From Candidatus Aegiribacteria sp. MLS_C (GTDB taxonomy: Bacteria; Fermentibacterota; Fermentibacteria; Fermentibacterales; JCC-6): 64,000 bases of DNA. Both the position numbers and the translations under genes were made by a program. Where the stretch lies: contig LQBI01000032.1 of assembly GCA_002030045.1 (NCBI GenBank), positions 124,001 through 188,000 on the forward strand, read 5' to 3'. Below are positions 25,671 to 34,904 of the stretch, one piece after another (the first letter of the stretch is position 1; every line of letters begins with the position of its first letter). Below the pieces are notes generated by a model. The model had not been told where the DNA came from. It did no database searches and saw only the letters and a program-made list of their open reading frames with translations.

Positions 25671-27407
25671 GGAAGAGGGTGAACGAGGGTTGACCGGCAA
25701 TCCCACGGTGAACATGCTGCCGGACCCCGGACTGCTCGTCACCCTGACCCATCCTCCGTGGAGGGCTGCGATATGCTTGACTATTGCAAGCCCGAGACCT
25801 GTCCCGCCCCTGCTCCTGGACCTTGCCTTGTCCACCACGTAGAACCTCTCGAATATCCTGGAAAGGTGCTTTCCCTCGATGCCGGGTCCGGTGTCGGAGA
25901 CCACTATGGTCGCGTACCCTCCCCTTGCGCCGGTCATCACGGTGACCGAACCCTCGGCGGTGTACCTGACGGCGTTCTCTATGAGGTTTATCAGCACCTG
26001 CTCCAGCCGGAAGCGGTCCGCCGTAACCGGTGGGAGGTCCTCCTCGGAACGGACCACCAGTTCCAGGCCCTTCTCGGAGGCCCTGCCGCGGAAAAGCTCC
26101 GCGGTCTCCTCCACTACTTCCGCCAGGTCGACCTTCGAGAGGTCCAGGGTCGTCATGGGATGCTCGAGCTCGGTCAGGATCCGCATGTCGTCCACTATGC
26201 GGATCAGCCTGTCGGCGTTACGGAGGATCGTTCTCATGTACTTGCGTTCATCCTCGTCGACGCTTTCCATGAGCGTCTCGGCGTAGCCCTTTATCGAGGT
26301 GAGCGGTGTCCTGAGCTCGTGGGAGGCGTTCGCGGCGAATTCCCTCTTCATTCGAGCGGTCTCCGCTATCTCGGTGACGTCCCTGAATGTGATCACCATC
26401 TGTCCGGTCTCGGGGATGCTCGACGCCCTTACGGAATATATCCTTCCGGCGGAGGACACCTGGCCCGACTCGATCCCGTCGTGCAGCACCCTGCCTATGA
26501 AATCGGCGAGGTCTGGGTCCCTGACGAAGTCTATGTAGTTCTCCCCCCGGGGTTCGCCCCCGGCCCCGCATGCCTTCATGAAGCTGCGGTTGGCCGTTAC
26601 GACTCCCCCGTCAGCATCCACCACCACCAGGCCGCCGGCCATGGACCTTATTATGGCGTCCAGGCTGGCGTTCTTGCCGGAGAGTTCCCCGATTAGTCCC
26701 TCGGTGCTGGATATCATGCCGTTGATATCGGCGGCCAGCATGTTCACCTCGTCCAGTGAACCGTAGGGTACCCTTATGGAGTAGTCCCCGCCTTCCACCT
26801 TCCTGGTGGCCTCCGCCATTCGCCTTATGGGCCTGGATATCCCTCTGGAGATCAGCAGGGCGACGATCAGTCCGGAGATGAGAACTGCGCCGGCGACTAT
26901 GGAGATGTCCTCGGCCACGTCCCTGAGAATGGTCCTGTGTTCGGAGAAGTAGAGGCTGGTACGTACCACGGCCGGTATTCCGCCGTCCTGTCTCACCGGC
27001 ACGGCGACGTAGAGCATCTCCTGTCCCAGTGTGGCGCTCTCCCTGGAGGAGGTGCCGGTCCTGCCGTTGAATGCCACTATGACTTCCGGCCTGGTCCTGT
27101 GGTTCTCCATGCTGTCCGGGTCCTCATCCGAGTCCGCCAGCACTGTGCCGTCCCTGGTTATCACCGTTATTCTGAAGCCCAGTCTTTCGCCCATGCATCC
27201 CACAAGCGAATCCAGCAGGGCGGGATCGTCATTCAGCCGTGGAGCCAGGAGGTACTCCAGGGACTCGGCGGTTCGGGTCAGGTTGGAGACCGCCATTCCG
27301 TTGAGCCTCGAACGCATCGTACCGTAGATCAGGATCGGGGCGATCATGGCCATGATCGCGATCACGGCCAGGAATCCGATGAAGGACCGGCCGAATATGG
27401 TCCTCAA
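25656..27407 (-). CDS. phoR: Phosphate-sensing histidine kinase PhoR
   Basis: This 583-residue kinase has two transmembrane helices flanking a periplasmic domain (residues about 10 to 180), HAMP (SRPIRRMAEATRKVEGGDYS), a PAS domain (residues about 245-345) and HisKA with phospho-acceptor FAANASHELRTPLTSIKGYA. ATPase boxes follow: LINLIENAVRYT, VSDTGPGIE and GGTGLGLAIVKHIA. The architecture is that of PhoR. Its TTG start overlaps the phoB stop (TTGA). The Pho box for the pst operon sits on its 3' end. Confidence 0.9.
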   Translation of the reverse strand: MRTIFGRSFIGFLAVIAIMAMIAPILIYGTMRSRLNGMAVSNLTRTAESLEYLLAPRLNDDPALLDSLVGCMGERLGFRITVITRDGTVLADSDEDPDSMENHRTRPEVIVAFNGRTGTSSRESATLGQEMLYVAVPVRQDGGIPAVVRTSLYFSEHRTILRDVAEDISIVAGAVLISGLIVALLISRGISRPIRRMAEATRKVEGGDYSIRVPYGSLDEVNMLAADINGMISSTEGLIGELSGKNASLDAIIRSMAGGLVVVDADGGVVTANRSFMKACGAGGEPRGENYIDFVRDPDLADFIGRVLHDGIESGQVSSAGRIYSVRASSIPETGQMVITFRDVTEIAETARMKREFAANASHELRTPLTSIKGYAETLMESVDEDERKYMRTILRNADRLIRIVDDMRILTELEHPMTTLDLSKVDLAEVVEETAELFRGRASEKGLELVVRSEEDLPPVTADRFRLEQVLINLIENAVRYTAEGSVTVMTGARGGYATIVVSDTGPGIEGKHLSRIFERFYVVDKARSRSRGGTGLGLAIVKHIAALHGGWVRVTSSPGSGSMFTVGLPVNPRSPSSLTQD

Positions 27408-28099
27408 TCTTCCTCCGCCAGCCTGTAGCCTACACCCCTCACGTTCTCGATCAGCTTGCCGGCACTGCCCAGTTTGCGCCTGAGATGAGCTATATGAACG
27501 TCGATGGTCCTCTCCGTAACGTATTTCTCGCCCTCCCAGAGTATCTCCAGCAGCTTCCTTCTCGAGAAGACCCTGCCTGCTCCACTGGCCAGCGCCAGCA
27601 GGAGCCGGAATTCCGTCGAGGTAAGGTCCGCATCCCCTTCGGCCGACCTCGCCGAAAAACGCCGGGGATCGATGACCAGGCTGTCACCTATCCTTATGGG
27701 ACCCTCTTCGCCGTGACGGGCGGAGGTCCTCCTGAGGACCGCGTTCACCCTGGCGACCAGTTCCCTGGGCGAGAATGGTTTGGTCACGTAGTCGTCAGCC
27801 CCCATCTCAAGGCCTGCGACCAGGTCCGTCTCATCGACCATGGCGGTGAGCATGATAATTGGTATGGAAGCTGTCTCGGAGGACGACCTGAGCATTCGAC
27901 AGACTTCTGTACCGTGTGTATCCGGCAGCATCAGGTCCAGGACTACCAGGTCCGGAACTCCGCCCTTCAGGGATTCCATGAACGGACCGGAAGCGGAGTA
28001 CCCGCGAACGTCGAAACCGGCCCTTGTGAGATTGATGGTGACGAGCTCCAGGATGTCCGGCTCGTCGTCCACCACGGCAACCAGCTTCCTGCCGCCCAT
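27404..28099 (-). CDS. phoB: Phosphate response regulator PhoB/PhoP (OmpR family)
   Basis: This 231-residue protein has a receiver domain with acidic pocket VVDDEPDI, phospho-acceptor VLDLMLPD, Thr in MLTAMV and Lys in TKPFSPREL. A winged-helix domain follows (STEFRLLLALASGAGRVFSR, ERTIDVHIAHLRRKLG). It binds the Pho box when phosphorylated by PhoR. It directly follows the MIF-like gene with no gap. Confidence 0.92.
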   Translation of the reverse strand: MGGRKLVAVVDDEPDILELVTINLTRAGFDVRGYSASGPFMESLKGGVPDLVVLDLMLPDTHGTEVCRMLRSSSETASIPIIMLTAMVDETDLVAGLEMGADDYVTKPFSPRELVARVNAVLRRTSARHGEEGPIRIGDSLVIDPRRFSARSAEGDADLTSTEFRLLLALASGAGRVFSRRKLLEILWEGEKYVTERTIDVHIAHLRRKLGSAGKLIENVRGVGYRLAEED

Positions 28100-28447
28100 C
28101 TACCTGAATGTCCTTCCGGCCCTGGCCCAGTCCTCTCCGGGGACGTCAGAGAATATGACGTAGATCCTGTCCGGCGAAAGCGGGAGTTCCCCGGAGAGGA
28201 ATTCCGTGACCCTGGACGCCAGTGTACCGTTCACATGCGGTCCCAGTCCCCCTATGCTGTAGATCTCCACAAGAGCTGCCGGACCGGCCTTGCCCGACAT
28301 GCTGACGGATTCCTCGGACAGCACGGTCATCACGTACTCTTCCGGTTTGCCGAGGACATCGGATACGATGCCGGACAGCTTCGAGGTTATCCCCTCCGTA
28401 TCCACCGGATCCTGAAGGACGCCCGTGGTAAGTCTCAGCAGCGGCAT
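28100..28447 (-). CDS. MIF/tautomerase superfamily protein
   Basis: This 115-residue protein starts MPLLRLTTG, giving the N-terminal Pro that acts as catalytic base in this superfamily. It continues with the MIF-like KPEEYVMTVL, ALVEIYSIGGLG and SPDRIYVIFSDVPGEDW. The length equals MIF proteins. The start at 28447 is chosen for Pro2; the track start at 28513 would bury it. Position before phoB-phoR suggests shared transcription, but no role in phosphate control is known to me. The natural substrate is unknown. Confidence 0.75.
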   Translation of the reverse strand: MPLLRLTTGVLQDPVDTEGITSKLSGIVSDVLGKPEEYVMTVLSEESVSMSGKAGPAALVEIYSIGGLGPHVNGTLASRVTEFLSGELPLSPDRIYVIFSDVPGEDWARAGRTFR

Positions 28448-28590
28448 GTCCAACCCCCCTTCCGGTCCATCCCAACGGTCCGAATTTAAACGGAAGGGCA
28501 TCTCGATGTCCATACTTGCACCGGGAACGCCTCTTGTGAATATTCATCTTTTACAGGTCTATTTCCATCACAGGACGGGGGATTCACCCT

Positions 28591-29133
28591 ATGAGGACCG
28601 GAATAGAACAGCTGGAAAGCTCTGACATAGCCAGGATCACCAGGGCATGCGTACCTGTGAGGGTCATGGCAGGGGACGAGCTGATCGAGAAGGGAGAGGG
28701 TTCCGACGACCTGTATATTGTCGCGGAGGGGTCCTTCAAGGTTTACGACGACACGCTGGGGGAGGATTTCGTACACGCCATCCTCGAGCAGGGGGACATC
28801 TTCGGAGAGATGTCCTTCATCGACGGGATCACCAGGTCCGCTTCCGTCAAGGCCCTTTCAGACGGAACGGTCCTGAGAATGGGCAAGAGAGAGTTCGACT
28901 CGCTTCTCGCAGCCAGTCCGGACACGGCGATGCTGTTCATCTTCTCCCTGGCCAGGGTCATCACCAGGCGCCTCAGGGACGTGAACATAGCCCTTCGCAA
29001 CATAACCTTCAACGAGAGCGAACGGGACACCGAGACGGTCATTAGGGAGGTCATATCGCAGATGCGCCAGGCTGTGCACATCGAACTGATCTCCGATGAC
29101 GAAACGGATGATGAGGCGGGAGGTGTGCCATAA
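28591..29133 (+). CDS. Cyclic nucleotide-binding domain protein
   Basis: This 180-residue protein is one CAP-type domain with the phosphate-binding cassette FGEMSFIDGITRSASVKAL at about residues 70-90, where the Arg contacts the cyclic phosphate. A C-terminal helical segment and an acidic tail (ISDDETDDEAGG) follow. There is no helix-turn-helix, so it is not a CRP-like DNA binder; it may act through protein contacts. The next gene begins at its stop codon. Confidence 0.8.
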   Translation: MRTGIEQLESSDIARITRACVPVRVMAGDELIEKGEGSDDLYIVAEGSFKVYDDTLGEDFVHAILEQGDIFGEMSFIDGITRSASVKALSDGTVLRMGKREFDSLLAASPDTAMLFIFSLARVITRRLRDVNIALRNITFNESERDTETVIREVISQMRQAVHIELISDDETDDEAGGVP

Positions 29134-29165
29134 GATCCCTCCGAATACCGGTCCCGCCTGTACTG

Positions 29166-29732
29166 GTGATCGGAGTGCTGGTCTCCCGGACTGTCAGCGC
29201 CGAAATCCTCTGGGAATGGGACATGGGAGAGCTGCCTTCGGGCTGGTGGGCAAATGAATACTGGGACTTCCCCGATACGGGAGCGCTGTCCTTCGTCCAT
29301 GCCCAGACCTCGGGATCATACTCCGTGTCGGAGCTGGCCGAGATGCGGTCGGACACGATGACCGTGCCTGCCGGAGTGGATACAATGGTGGTGACCGTTT
29401 TCGACACATGGGAATGGGACGGGTGGTACACCACCGGTGAGTCAAACTGCTGCATCTGGCTCAGGGTGATGGTGCCCGGGGGAGACTACTACACCATCGA
29501 GTTCGACAGCCACGGATGGGGCTTCAAGGAATCCGGGCAACCGATGAACGCCGCGGTTGAAGTGCCTCTTGCCGCCGGCCAGCAGTTCTACCTCTACTTC
29601 TACTCCTACGCCGGCGCCAGCTACGGGGCCATGGCGGAAATGCTGTGGACGGTGGACCATCTGGTGATAACCGACACCGGGGGGACCTCCCTTCAGCGGA
29701 GCACCTGGGGATCCATCAAGTCGGTCTTCTGA
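29166..29732 (+). CDS. Secreted protein with C-terminal TWGSIKSVF motif
   Basis: This 188-residue exported protein is rich in aromatic residues and strand-like blocks (WDGWYTTGESNCCIWLRVMV, FYLYFYSYAGASY). From GTG 29166 the signal peptide is short. Reading back to an ATA codon at 29130 gives IRSLRIPVPPVLVIGVLVSR, a better signal with N-terminal arginines. That ATA overlaps the upstream TAA (ATAA) six bases after ggaggt. The protein ends STWGSIKSVF; a similar AIKSAF ending occurs in the broken gene at 61.7-62.5 kb. The function is unknown. Confidence 0.6.
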   Translation: MIGVLVSRTVSAEILWEWDMGELPSGWWANEYWDFPDTGALSFVHAQTSGSYSVSELAEMRSDTMTVPAGVDTMVVTVFDTWEWDGWYTTGESNCCIWLRVMVPGGDYYTIEFDSHGWGFKESGQPMNAAVEVPLAAGQQFYLYFYSYAGASYGAMAEMLWTVDHLVITDTGGTSLQRSTWGSIKSVF

Positions 29733-29739
29733 CAGACAG

Positions 29740-31596
29740 CTAGGTAAGAAGTCCGGCCACCATCCTTGCGAACTCCGCCGGGTTCTCCGGCCTTCCTCCG
29801 GCTATCACGGTTCCCAGGTCGTAGAGTATCCTGACGCCGTCCTTCAGCCGCTGACCGGACCTGTCCACTTCGAAAAGCTCCTGGAGCCTTACGATGACGG
29901 GATGCCCCGGGTTCAGCTCGAGTATTCTCCTTGTCTCGGGCATCTCCTGATTCAGCGACCTCATTACCCTTCGCATCATCTCCCCGGGGTCTCCGCGATC
30001 GCTTACGAGGATGCAGGGATTCTCCCTGAGCCTGGGTGAGAACCTCACCGCCGCAACCCTGTCCCCCAGCTGGTCCTTCACGTACTCCAGCAACCCGGCG
30101 AAGGTCTCCTCGGCATGTTTCTTCTCGGCCTTCTCGGCCTCTGTGAGTTCCTCCTCCGCCACCTCGCTGGACAGAGGCACGAGCTTCCTGCCCCTGTACT
30201 CACCCAGTACCTGCAGCATGAACTCGTCAACAGGGCTGTCGAACAGGAGGACCTCCTCGCCGCCGGCGGACTCGAGGTAGGGAGAGTTCGACAGCTCGCG
30301 CCAGTCGGTGCCGGTGAGGTAATAGACCCTGTCGCTTCCTTCGGGCAGCTCCTCGATAAACTCCCTCAGGCCGATCCTGCGGTCGCCTTTCCCGGAGGTC
30401 CGGACCAGCAGGAGGTCTGCGAGACGCTCCCTGTTCTGCTCGTCGGAGTAGACTCCCTCCTTTAGGAGATCTCCGAAGTTGTCGAAGAACCTGCCGTACC
30501 TCTCCCGGTCCTGCCCCATCATCTCTTCCAGCCGGCCGATAACCCTGCCGGTGAGGGCCTTGCGTATGACCCTGACCGTTCTGTTCTCCTGAAGGGTCTC
30601 CCTGGAGATGTTCAGCGGCAGGTCCGAGGACTCCACCACTCCCTTCACGAATCGCAGGTATCTGGGCAGGAGTTCGTCGGCCTCCTCCTCTATCAGCACC
30701 TTCCTAATGAAGAGCCTGACCCCGGTCCTGTAGTCGGGCATCAGCATCTCGATGGTCCGCGAAGACGGTATGTAGAGCAGGGAGTAGAACTCCGTGGTGC
30801 CCTCGGCGTGAAAGACCATCCTGGAGAGAGGTTCACCGGGGTCGTAGCTCAGGTGCCTGTAGAACTCCGCGTACTCCTCGTCGGTCACCTCCTCCTCGGG
30901 CCTGGTCCATATGGGCTTCTGGCTGTTGACGGGTTCCTTCTCCCGGTCCTCGCCCTCTTCCGTGGATACGTACACAGGATAGGCGATGAAGTCGGAGTAC
31001 TTCCTTACCAGCTCCCTCAGGCGCCAGCTGTCGAGGTACTCGTCCATGTCCTCCTTCAGATGGAGGATAACACTGGTCCCCTCAGGAACCTCCTCCTCCT
31101 CCTTCACCGTGAAGGTGTCGTGCCCGGTGGACGTCCATCGATTACCCTGCTGCTCCGAACCCGATCGCCTTGAGAGGACCTCGACCATGTCCGCAACCAT
31201 GAATGCCGAATAGAAGCCCACTCCGAACTGCCCGATGAGTTCGGGTGCGGACCGTTCCCCCTCCGAGGAGAGTTTCTCGAGGAAACCCCGTGTCCCGGAG
31301 CCGGCGATGATGCCCAGCTCCCGGGCCATCTCGTCACCGGTCATACCTATGCCGTTGTCGCGTACCGTGAGCGTTCCGGCTTCCCTGTCCGGGACCACGT
31401 CTATCCTCAGCTCCCTGTCCCTGTCCAGTTCAGGGTCGGTCAGCATTCTGAAGCGCAGCTTGTCAAGCGCGTCGGATGCGTTGGAGATCAGCTCCCGGAG
31501 GAAGATGTCCGGGTGCGAGTAAAGGCTGTTGATGACTATGTCCAGGACTTTCCTCGTCTCCGCCCTGAACTTGAGCTTCCTTGTGCTGCGTGTCAT
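29740..31596 (-). CDS. htpG: Molecular chaperone HtpG (Hsp90)
   Basis: This 618-residue protein opens with the Hsp90 N-terminal ATPase signatures YSHPDIFLRELISNASDALD, LTVRDNGIGMTGDEM and GQFGVGFYSAFMVAD. The middle domain contains LPLNISRETLQENRTVRVIR. It folds or stabilises client proteins in the cytoplasm. The start at 31596 follows ggagga; the track start at 31668 overlaps the sulfatase gene. The C-terminal dimerisation domain is present, so the protein is full length. Confidence 0.95.
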   Translation of the reverse strand: MTRSTRKLKFRAETRKVLDIVINSLYSHPDIFLRELISNASDALDKLRFRMLTDPELDRDRELRIDVVPDREAGTLTVRDNGIGMTGDEMARELGIIAGSGTRGFLEKLSSEGERSAPELIGQFGVGFYSAFMVADMVEVLSRRSGSEQQGNRWTSTGHDTFTVKEEEEVPEGTSVILHLKEDMDEYLDSWRLRELVRKYSDFIAYPVYVSTEEGEDREKEPVNSQKPIWTRPEEEVTDEEYAEFYRHLSYDPGEPLSRMVFHAEGTTEFYSLLYIPSSRTIEMLMPDYRTGVRLFIRKVLIEEEADELLPRYLRFVKGVVESSDLPLNISRETLQENRTVRVIRKALTGRVIGRLEEMMGQDRERYGRFFDNFGDLLKEGVYSDEQNRERLADLLLVRTSGKGDRRIGLREFIEELPEGSDRVYYLTGTDWRELSNSPYLESAGGEEVLLFDSPVDEFMLQVLGEYRGRKLVPLSSEVAEEELTEAEKAEKKHAEETFAGLLEYVKDQLGDRVAAVRFSPRLRENPCILVSDRGDPGEMMRRVMRSLNQEMPETRRILELNPGHPVIVRLQELFEVDRSGQRLKDGVRILYDLGTVIAGGRPENPAEFARMVAGLLT

Positions 31597-31621
31597 GCTT
31601 CCTCCTTCCTTCTCCTGCGGT

Positions 31622-32545
31622 TCAGCGGATCCGCCCCTCCAGGAAAGGTACCTCGAACACCTTTTCATGGAAGACCGGACCGTGACCGAAATACCCGTCC
31701 TCCCCGAAGAGTTCGCCGTGGTCGGAGGTAACGGTTATGTACGTGTTCTTAGGCACCAGGTCGAATAGTTTCTCGAAGACGCCGTCCAGGTATCGGACAG
31801 TTTCGACCTGCCTTGCCCTGAGCCGGTCCAGCTGGTCCTGGTCGAAGAACCTGGGGGGACCCTCGTCCTCTACCAGCCTGCCTCCCACCACATGGTCGTC
31901 CAGGTGCTTGAACACTCCGTGCACGCCGCTGATCCTTGGCCACTGGTTCTTCGGCTCGCTGGGAAGCGCGTAGGGGTAGTGGGTCTCGCCTACGTTCAGG
32001 AGGTAGAAGCTGGGTCTGTCCGGGCTGAATCTCATCTCGTCCAGCATGGCCGCCATGTCGTTGTGGTCCGGCATCAGCTTCCAAGAATCGAACCCGCAGT
32101 TCACCGGAGTGTAGCTGTTCAGGACCGGCAGGGATACCATTGCCCTCGTTATGTATCCGAGGCCGCTGCGAAGGTAGTCGGGCAGATAGAGCCTGGGGAC
32201 CAGGCTCCTGAATGAGATGCCCTCCGCCCCAAGCCTCTCGTTGAACTTCAGAAAATCCTTCTTGTAGTACTCGGAGGCGAAAACGTTCCTGGGACTCGAA
32301 TGCGGCATGAGGCCCATGAGAAGGTTGTAGTGCGAGGGCGCCGTCCAGGAGGCATATGAATACCTGCATTCCGTCTCGCCGAGCTTCATGATGGTACGGG
32401 GCGCGGCCTCCATGAAGGTGTCGTACCTGCAGCTGTCCAGGATGACTATTATGTAGTTCAGGAGTCCGTCGAACTCCGGCTGCCGCCGGGGCTCCGGGCC
32501 ACCATTATCCGTGTTCCTCACCCTTTTTCTTCCGAAGACTGTCAT
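31622..32545 (-). CDS. Sulfatase/alkaline-phosphatase superfamily hydrolase
   Basis: This 307-residue protein has the superfamily features IVILDSCRYDTFMEA (first metal Asp), SYASWTAPSHYNLLMGLMPH (catalytic-loop position) and ITVTSDHGELFGEDGYFGHG (metal Asp-His). It lacks an obvious signal peptide and the Cys/Ser-X-Pro-X-Arg sulfatase core, so it could be a phosphohydrolase or transferase rather than a true sulfatase. It ends 25 bases before htpG on the same strand. Confidence 0.7.
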   Translation of the reverse strand: MTVFGRKRVRNTDNGGPEPRRQPEFDGLLNYIIVILDSCRYDTFMEAAPRTIMKLGETECRYSYASWTAPSHYNLLMGLMPHSSPRNVFASEYYKKDFLKFNERLGAEGISFRSLVPRLYLPDYLRSGLGYITRAMVSLPVLNSYTPVNCGFDSWKLMPDHNDMAAMLDEMRFSPDRPSFYLLNVGETHYPYALPSEPKNQWPRISGVHGVFKHLDDHVVGGRLVEDEGPPRFFDQDQLDRLRARQVETVRYLDGVFEKLFDLVPKNTYITVTSDHGELFGEDGYFGHGPVFHEKVFEVPFLEGRIR

Positions 32546-32647
32546 TCTGCCTCCATGGGCTATTCGCCGAAAAGTCTCACTCTCACAGATATTTCTGCCC
32601 GCTGCTCGAAGTTCCCGCCGGTCGGCCGGAAGGACCGGGCCTTCGGA

Positions 32648-33274
32648 TCAGCGGATCGGGAGTGTCGAGGACCAGATGTCGCTCATGACCTCTTCGGTCC
32701 ATATGCCGACCAGTATGTCCATAGCGGAGGCCAGGGAAGCGTAGCTCGGAGAATCGAGTTCCCAGTGAAAGCGGTAGTTCTCCTGGAATAGAAGCTGGTA
32801 GCTGTCGCCGTCCAGCATTGTGACGTCCACGTCCAGGACCGCCTCCCACCGGTCTCCGCTGGTCCTCCCCCCGAACTCCCTGACGTAGCCCTCTATGATC
32901 AGGTCTTCCGGAAGCATCGTGGACTTCCTGAGCACGGCACCCCACGCACCGGCACTGATCATGTCCCTCAGCAGGATGTCCGGCAGCATCTCCATGGGTC
33001 TGCCGCTCCAGACGTCAGTGGAGGATCTGTTTACGGTCCCGTCCTCGCCCACCACGGTCATCTGCACTCCCTGCACCGACTGGCAGGCGGAGAAATCCTT
33101 GATATGGACCACGTGTCCGGAACATCCCGTCCAGGGATCCCGAGTGTCGGGCTCGATCATCCACACGGTGGCCGCTGACTCGGCATCACCACCAATGGGG
33201 ACGTTGACCGTTATACATGAAGATGTTGCTATCACAACAGCAGTCAATACGATGACAAACGGCCTGTGCATCAC
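32648..33274 (-). CDS. Lipoprotein subunit of Mla-type transporter (PqiC/ABC-type auxiliary lipoprotein)
   Basis: This 208-residue lipoprotein has a signal ending in Cys20 (IATSSC). It has the size and layout of the auxiliary lipoproteins found with MCE transporters: a segment DFSACQSVQGVQMTVVGEDG and a long C-terminal helix-strand region. It overlaps mlaD by four bases (GTGA), which is the main reason for the call. It would sit at the outer membrane and accept or donate lipids. Confidence 0.65.
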   Translation of the reverse strand: MMHRPFVIVLTAVVIATSSCITVNVPIGGDAESAATVWMIEPDTRDPWTGCSGHVVHIKDFSACQSVQGVQMTVVGEDGTVNRSSTDVWSGRPMEMLPDILLRDMISAGAWGAVLRKSTMLPEDLIIEGYVREFGGRTSGDRWEAVLDVDVTMLDGDSYQLLFQENYRFHWELDSPSYASLASAMDILVGIWTEEVMSDIWSSTLPIR

Positions 33275-34140
33275 TGCCAGACCCCCTCTCCCGAAGTTCG
33301 TACCAGAAATCCCGCAGGATCGTTCCTTAACATCTCGAGGAGTCCGGAGAGGTTCCTGAGGGTTTCCGAACTCTCAACAATGAATTCGTCAAGTTCCACC
33401 GCCAGCCGTCCCAGGGGTCCTGTAAGGGAACTGATCTCCGTTACAAGGGAATCGAGTCCGGCGGCAAGGTCAGGGGCTGCGGTCTCCAGTCTCAGCACGA
33501 GCCTGTCAAGGTCCGCACCAAGCCTGGAGTATATCACCAGCAGCTCATCGAGGTTCTGCGAATTGCTGAGCAGGGCAGTCTCAAGCCTCTCCACCCTCTC
33601 CTTCGAGAGTATGGCATTGGTGTTCTCCAGCAGCTCCATCAGCTGGTCGTTCAAAGCCTTGAAATCCATCTCGTTAAGCATCCTGGTCAAGCCGAGGATC
33701 GTGGAGGTGGCGGTCTGGATTGTACCCTCCTCCACGGGTATCACTGTGAATTCAGGATCGAAGCTGTACTCCGGTTCAACGTACCCGCCGGCTGATTCGG
33801 CACTGAGGTTTATCACCTGCAGGCCCGTAATTCCTATGAGCTGCATCGTAGCCCTGATGGTGGAGTCGATTCCGAAGTCCGACCTAATCTCCATCCTGAC
33901 CTCCACCAGCCTTCCGTCCGGGGCTATATCGACGCCGGCCACACGGCCCACCGGTACTCCGTTGTACATCACGTTGCTGCCGCGGTTCAGCCCCTGTACG
34001 GACCATGGGAAATAGCTGACGTACATGGTGTTGTTCTGCTCGCGGAAACCGCCGCTGAGCCATACTGTCAGCACCACGGTCCCCATTATTCCGAAGAAGA
34101 AGAAGAGTCCGAGCTTGAACTTGTTCCCTGTCATGGACAT
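33271..34140 (-). CDS. mlaD: MCE-domain lipid-binding protein (MlaD family)
   Basis: This 289-residue protein has one N-terminal anchor (LGLFFFFGIMGTVVLTVWLS) and a periplasmic MCE domain with the conserved GLNRGSNVMYNGVPVGRVAG. A long helical region of heptad-like character (residues about 160-280) follows, which in related proteins forms a tunnel. It bridges the inner-membrane MlaEF complex and the outer-membrane lipoprotein. Confidence 0.85.
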   Translation of the reverse strand: MSMTGNKFKLGLFFFFGIMGTVVLTVWLSGGFREQNNTMYVSYFPWSVQGLNRGSNVMYNGVPVGRVAGVDIAPDGRLVEVRMEIRSDFGIDSTIRATMQLIGITGLQVINLSAESAGGYVEPEYSFDPEFTVIPVEEGTIQTATSTILGLTRMLNEMDFKALNDQLMELLENTNAILSKERVERLETALLSNSQNLDELLVIYSRLGADLDRLVLRLETAAPDLAAGLDSLVTEISSLTGPLGRLAVELDEFIVESSETLRNLSGLLEMLRNDPAGFLVRTSGEGVWQ

Positions 34141-34141
34141 G

Positions 34142-34903
34142 TCAGCTGCTTCCCTCCTCCTCTGCAGCGTTCCTCCTGAAGAAGGCCCTCACCCTCGGGT
34201 CACCGCTCCGGTCCCGGAGTTCCTGTGCCGTACCGGATGCGATTATTCCCCTTGCGTCTTCATCCAGCATGACCACCCTGTCCGAGATAGCAAATATACT
34301 GGCCAGTTCGTGGGTAACAATGACCACGGTGGTCCCAAGTGACCTGTTTATGGACCTTATCAGGTCGTCCAGATGGGATGAGGTCACGGGATCCAGGCCC
34401 GCCGACGGCTCGTCGAAGAACAGGACCTCGGGATCAAGTGCCATGGCCCTGGCCAGTCCCGCCCTCTTCTGCATCCCCCCGGAGACCTCCAGGGGGTTGG
34501 AATCAGCGAAGTCGGCAAGACCCACGGTATCAAGCTTGCTGCATGCCACCGTCTCGATCTGCCTGTCGGTGAGGTCGGTGTATTCCTTCAGCGGGAGCAT
34601 CACGTTCTCGATAATGGACAGGTTCCCGAGCAGGGCCCCGGACTGGAAGGTCACTCCCCATCTCCTCCTGGCCTTCTGCAGAGCTTCGGGACTGGACCAG
34701 ATATCAATGCCGTGGAACAGTATACGGCCCTTCCAGGGTTTCACCAGGCCAAGCAGGTGGTGCATCAGGGTGCTCTTGCCGCAGCCGCTCTTGCCCACCA
34801 CCGCAAGTATCTCCCCCTCCTCCACCTCCAGGGAGACGCCGTCCAGCACCATCTGACGGCCCCAGCCCCCCTGCAGGTCCTCCACGGTCATCACGGTTCC
34901 CAT
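34142..34903 (-). CDS. mlaF: MCE/lipid ABC transporter ATPase (MlaF family)
   Basis: This 253-residue ATPase has Walker A VVGKSGCGKSTLMHHLLGL, signature EVSGGMQKRAGLARAMALDP as in MlaF/Ttg2A proteins, Walker B LFFDEPSAGLDPVTSSHLDD and the switch VTHELASIF. It powers lipid movement through the MlaE permease. It lies one base from both mlaE and mlaD, so the four genes form one operon. Confidence 0.9.
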   Translation of the reverse strand: MGTVMTVEDLQGGWGRQMVLDGVSLEVEEGEILAVVGKSGCGKSTLMHHLLGLVKPWKGRILFHGIDIWSSPEALQKARRRWGVTFQSGALLGNLSIIENVMLPLKEYTDLTDRQIETVACSKLDTVGLADFADSNPLEVSGGMQKRAGLARAMALDPEVLFFDEPSAGLDPVTSSHLDDLIRSINRSLGTTVVIVTHELASIFAISDRVVMLDEDARGIIASGTAQELRDRSGDPRVRAFFRRNAAEEEGSS

Positions 34904-34904
34904 G

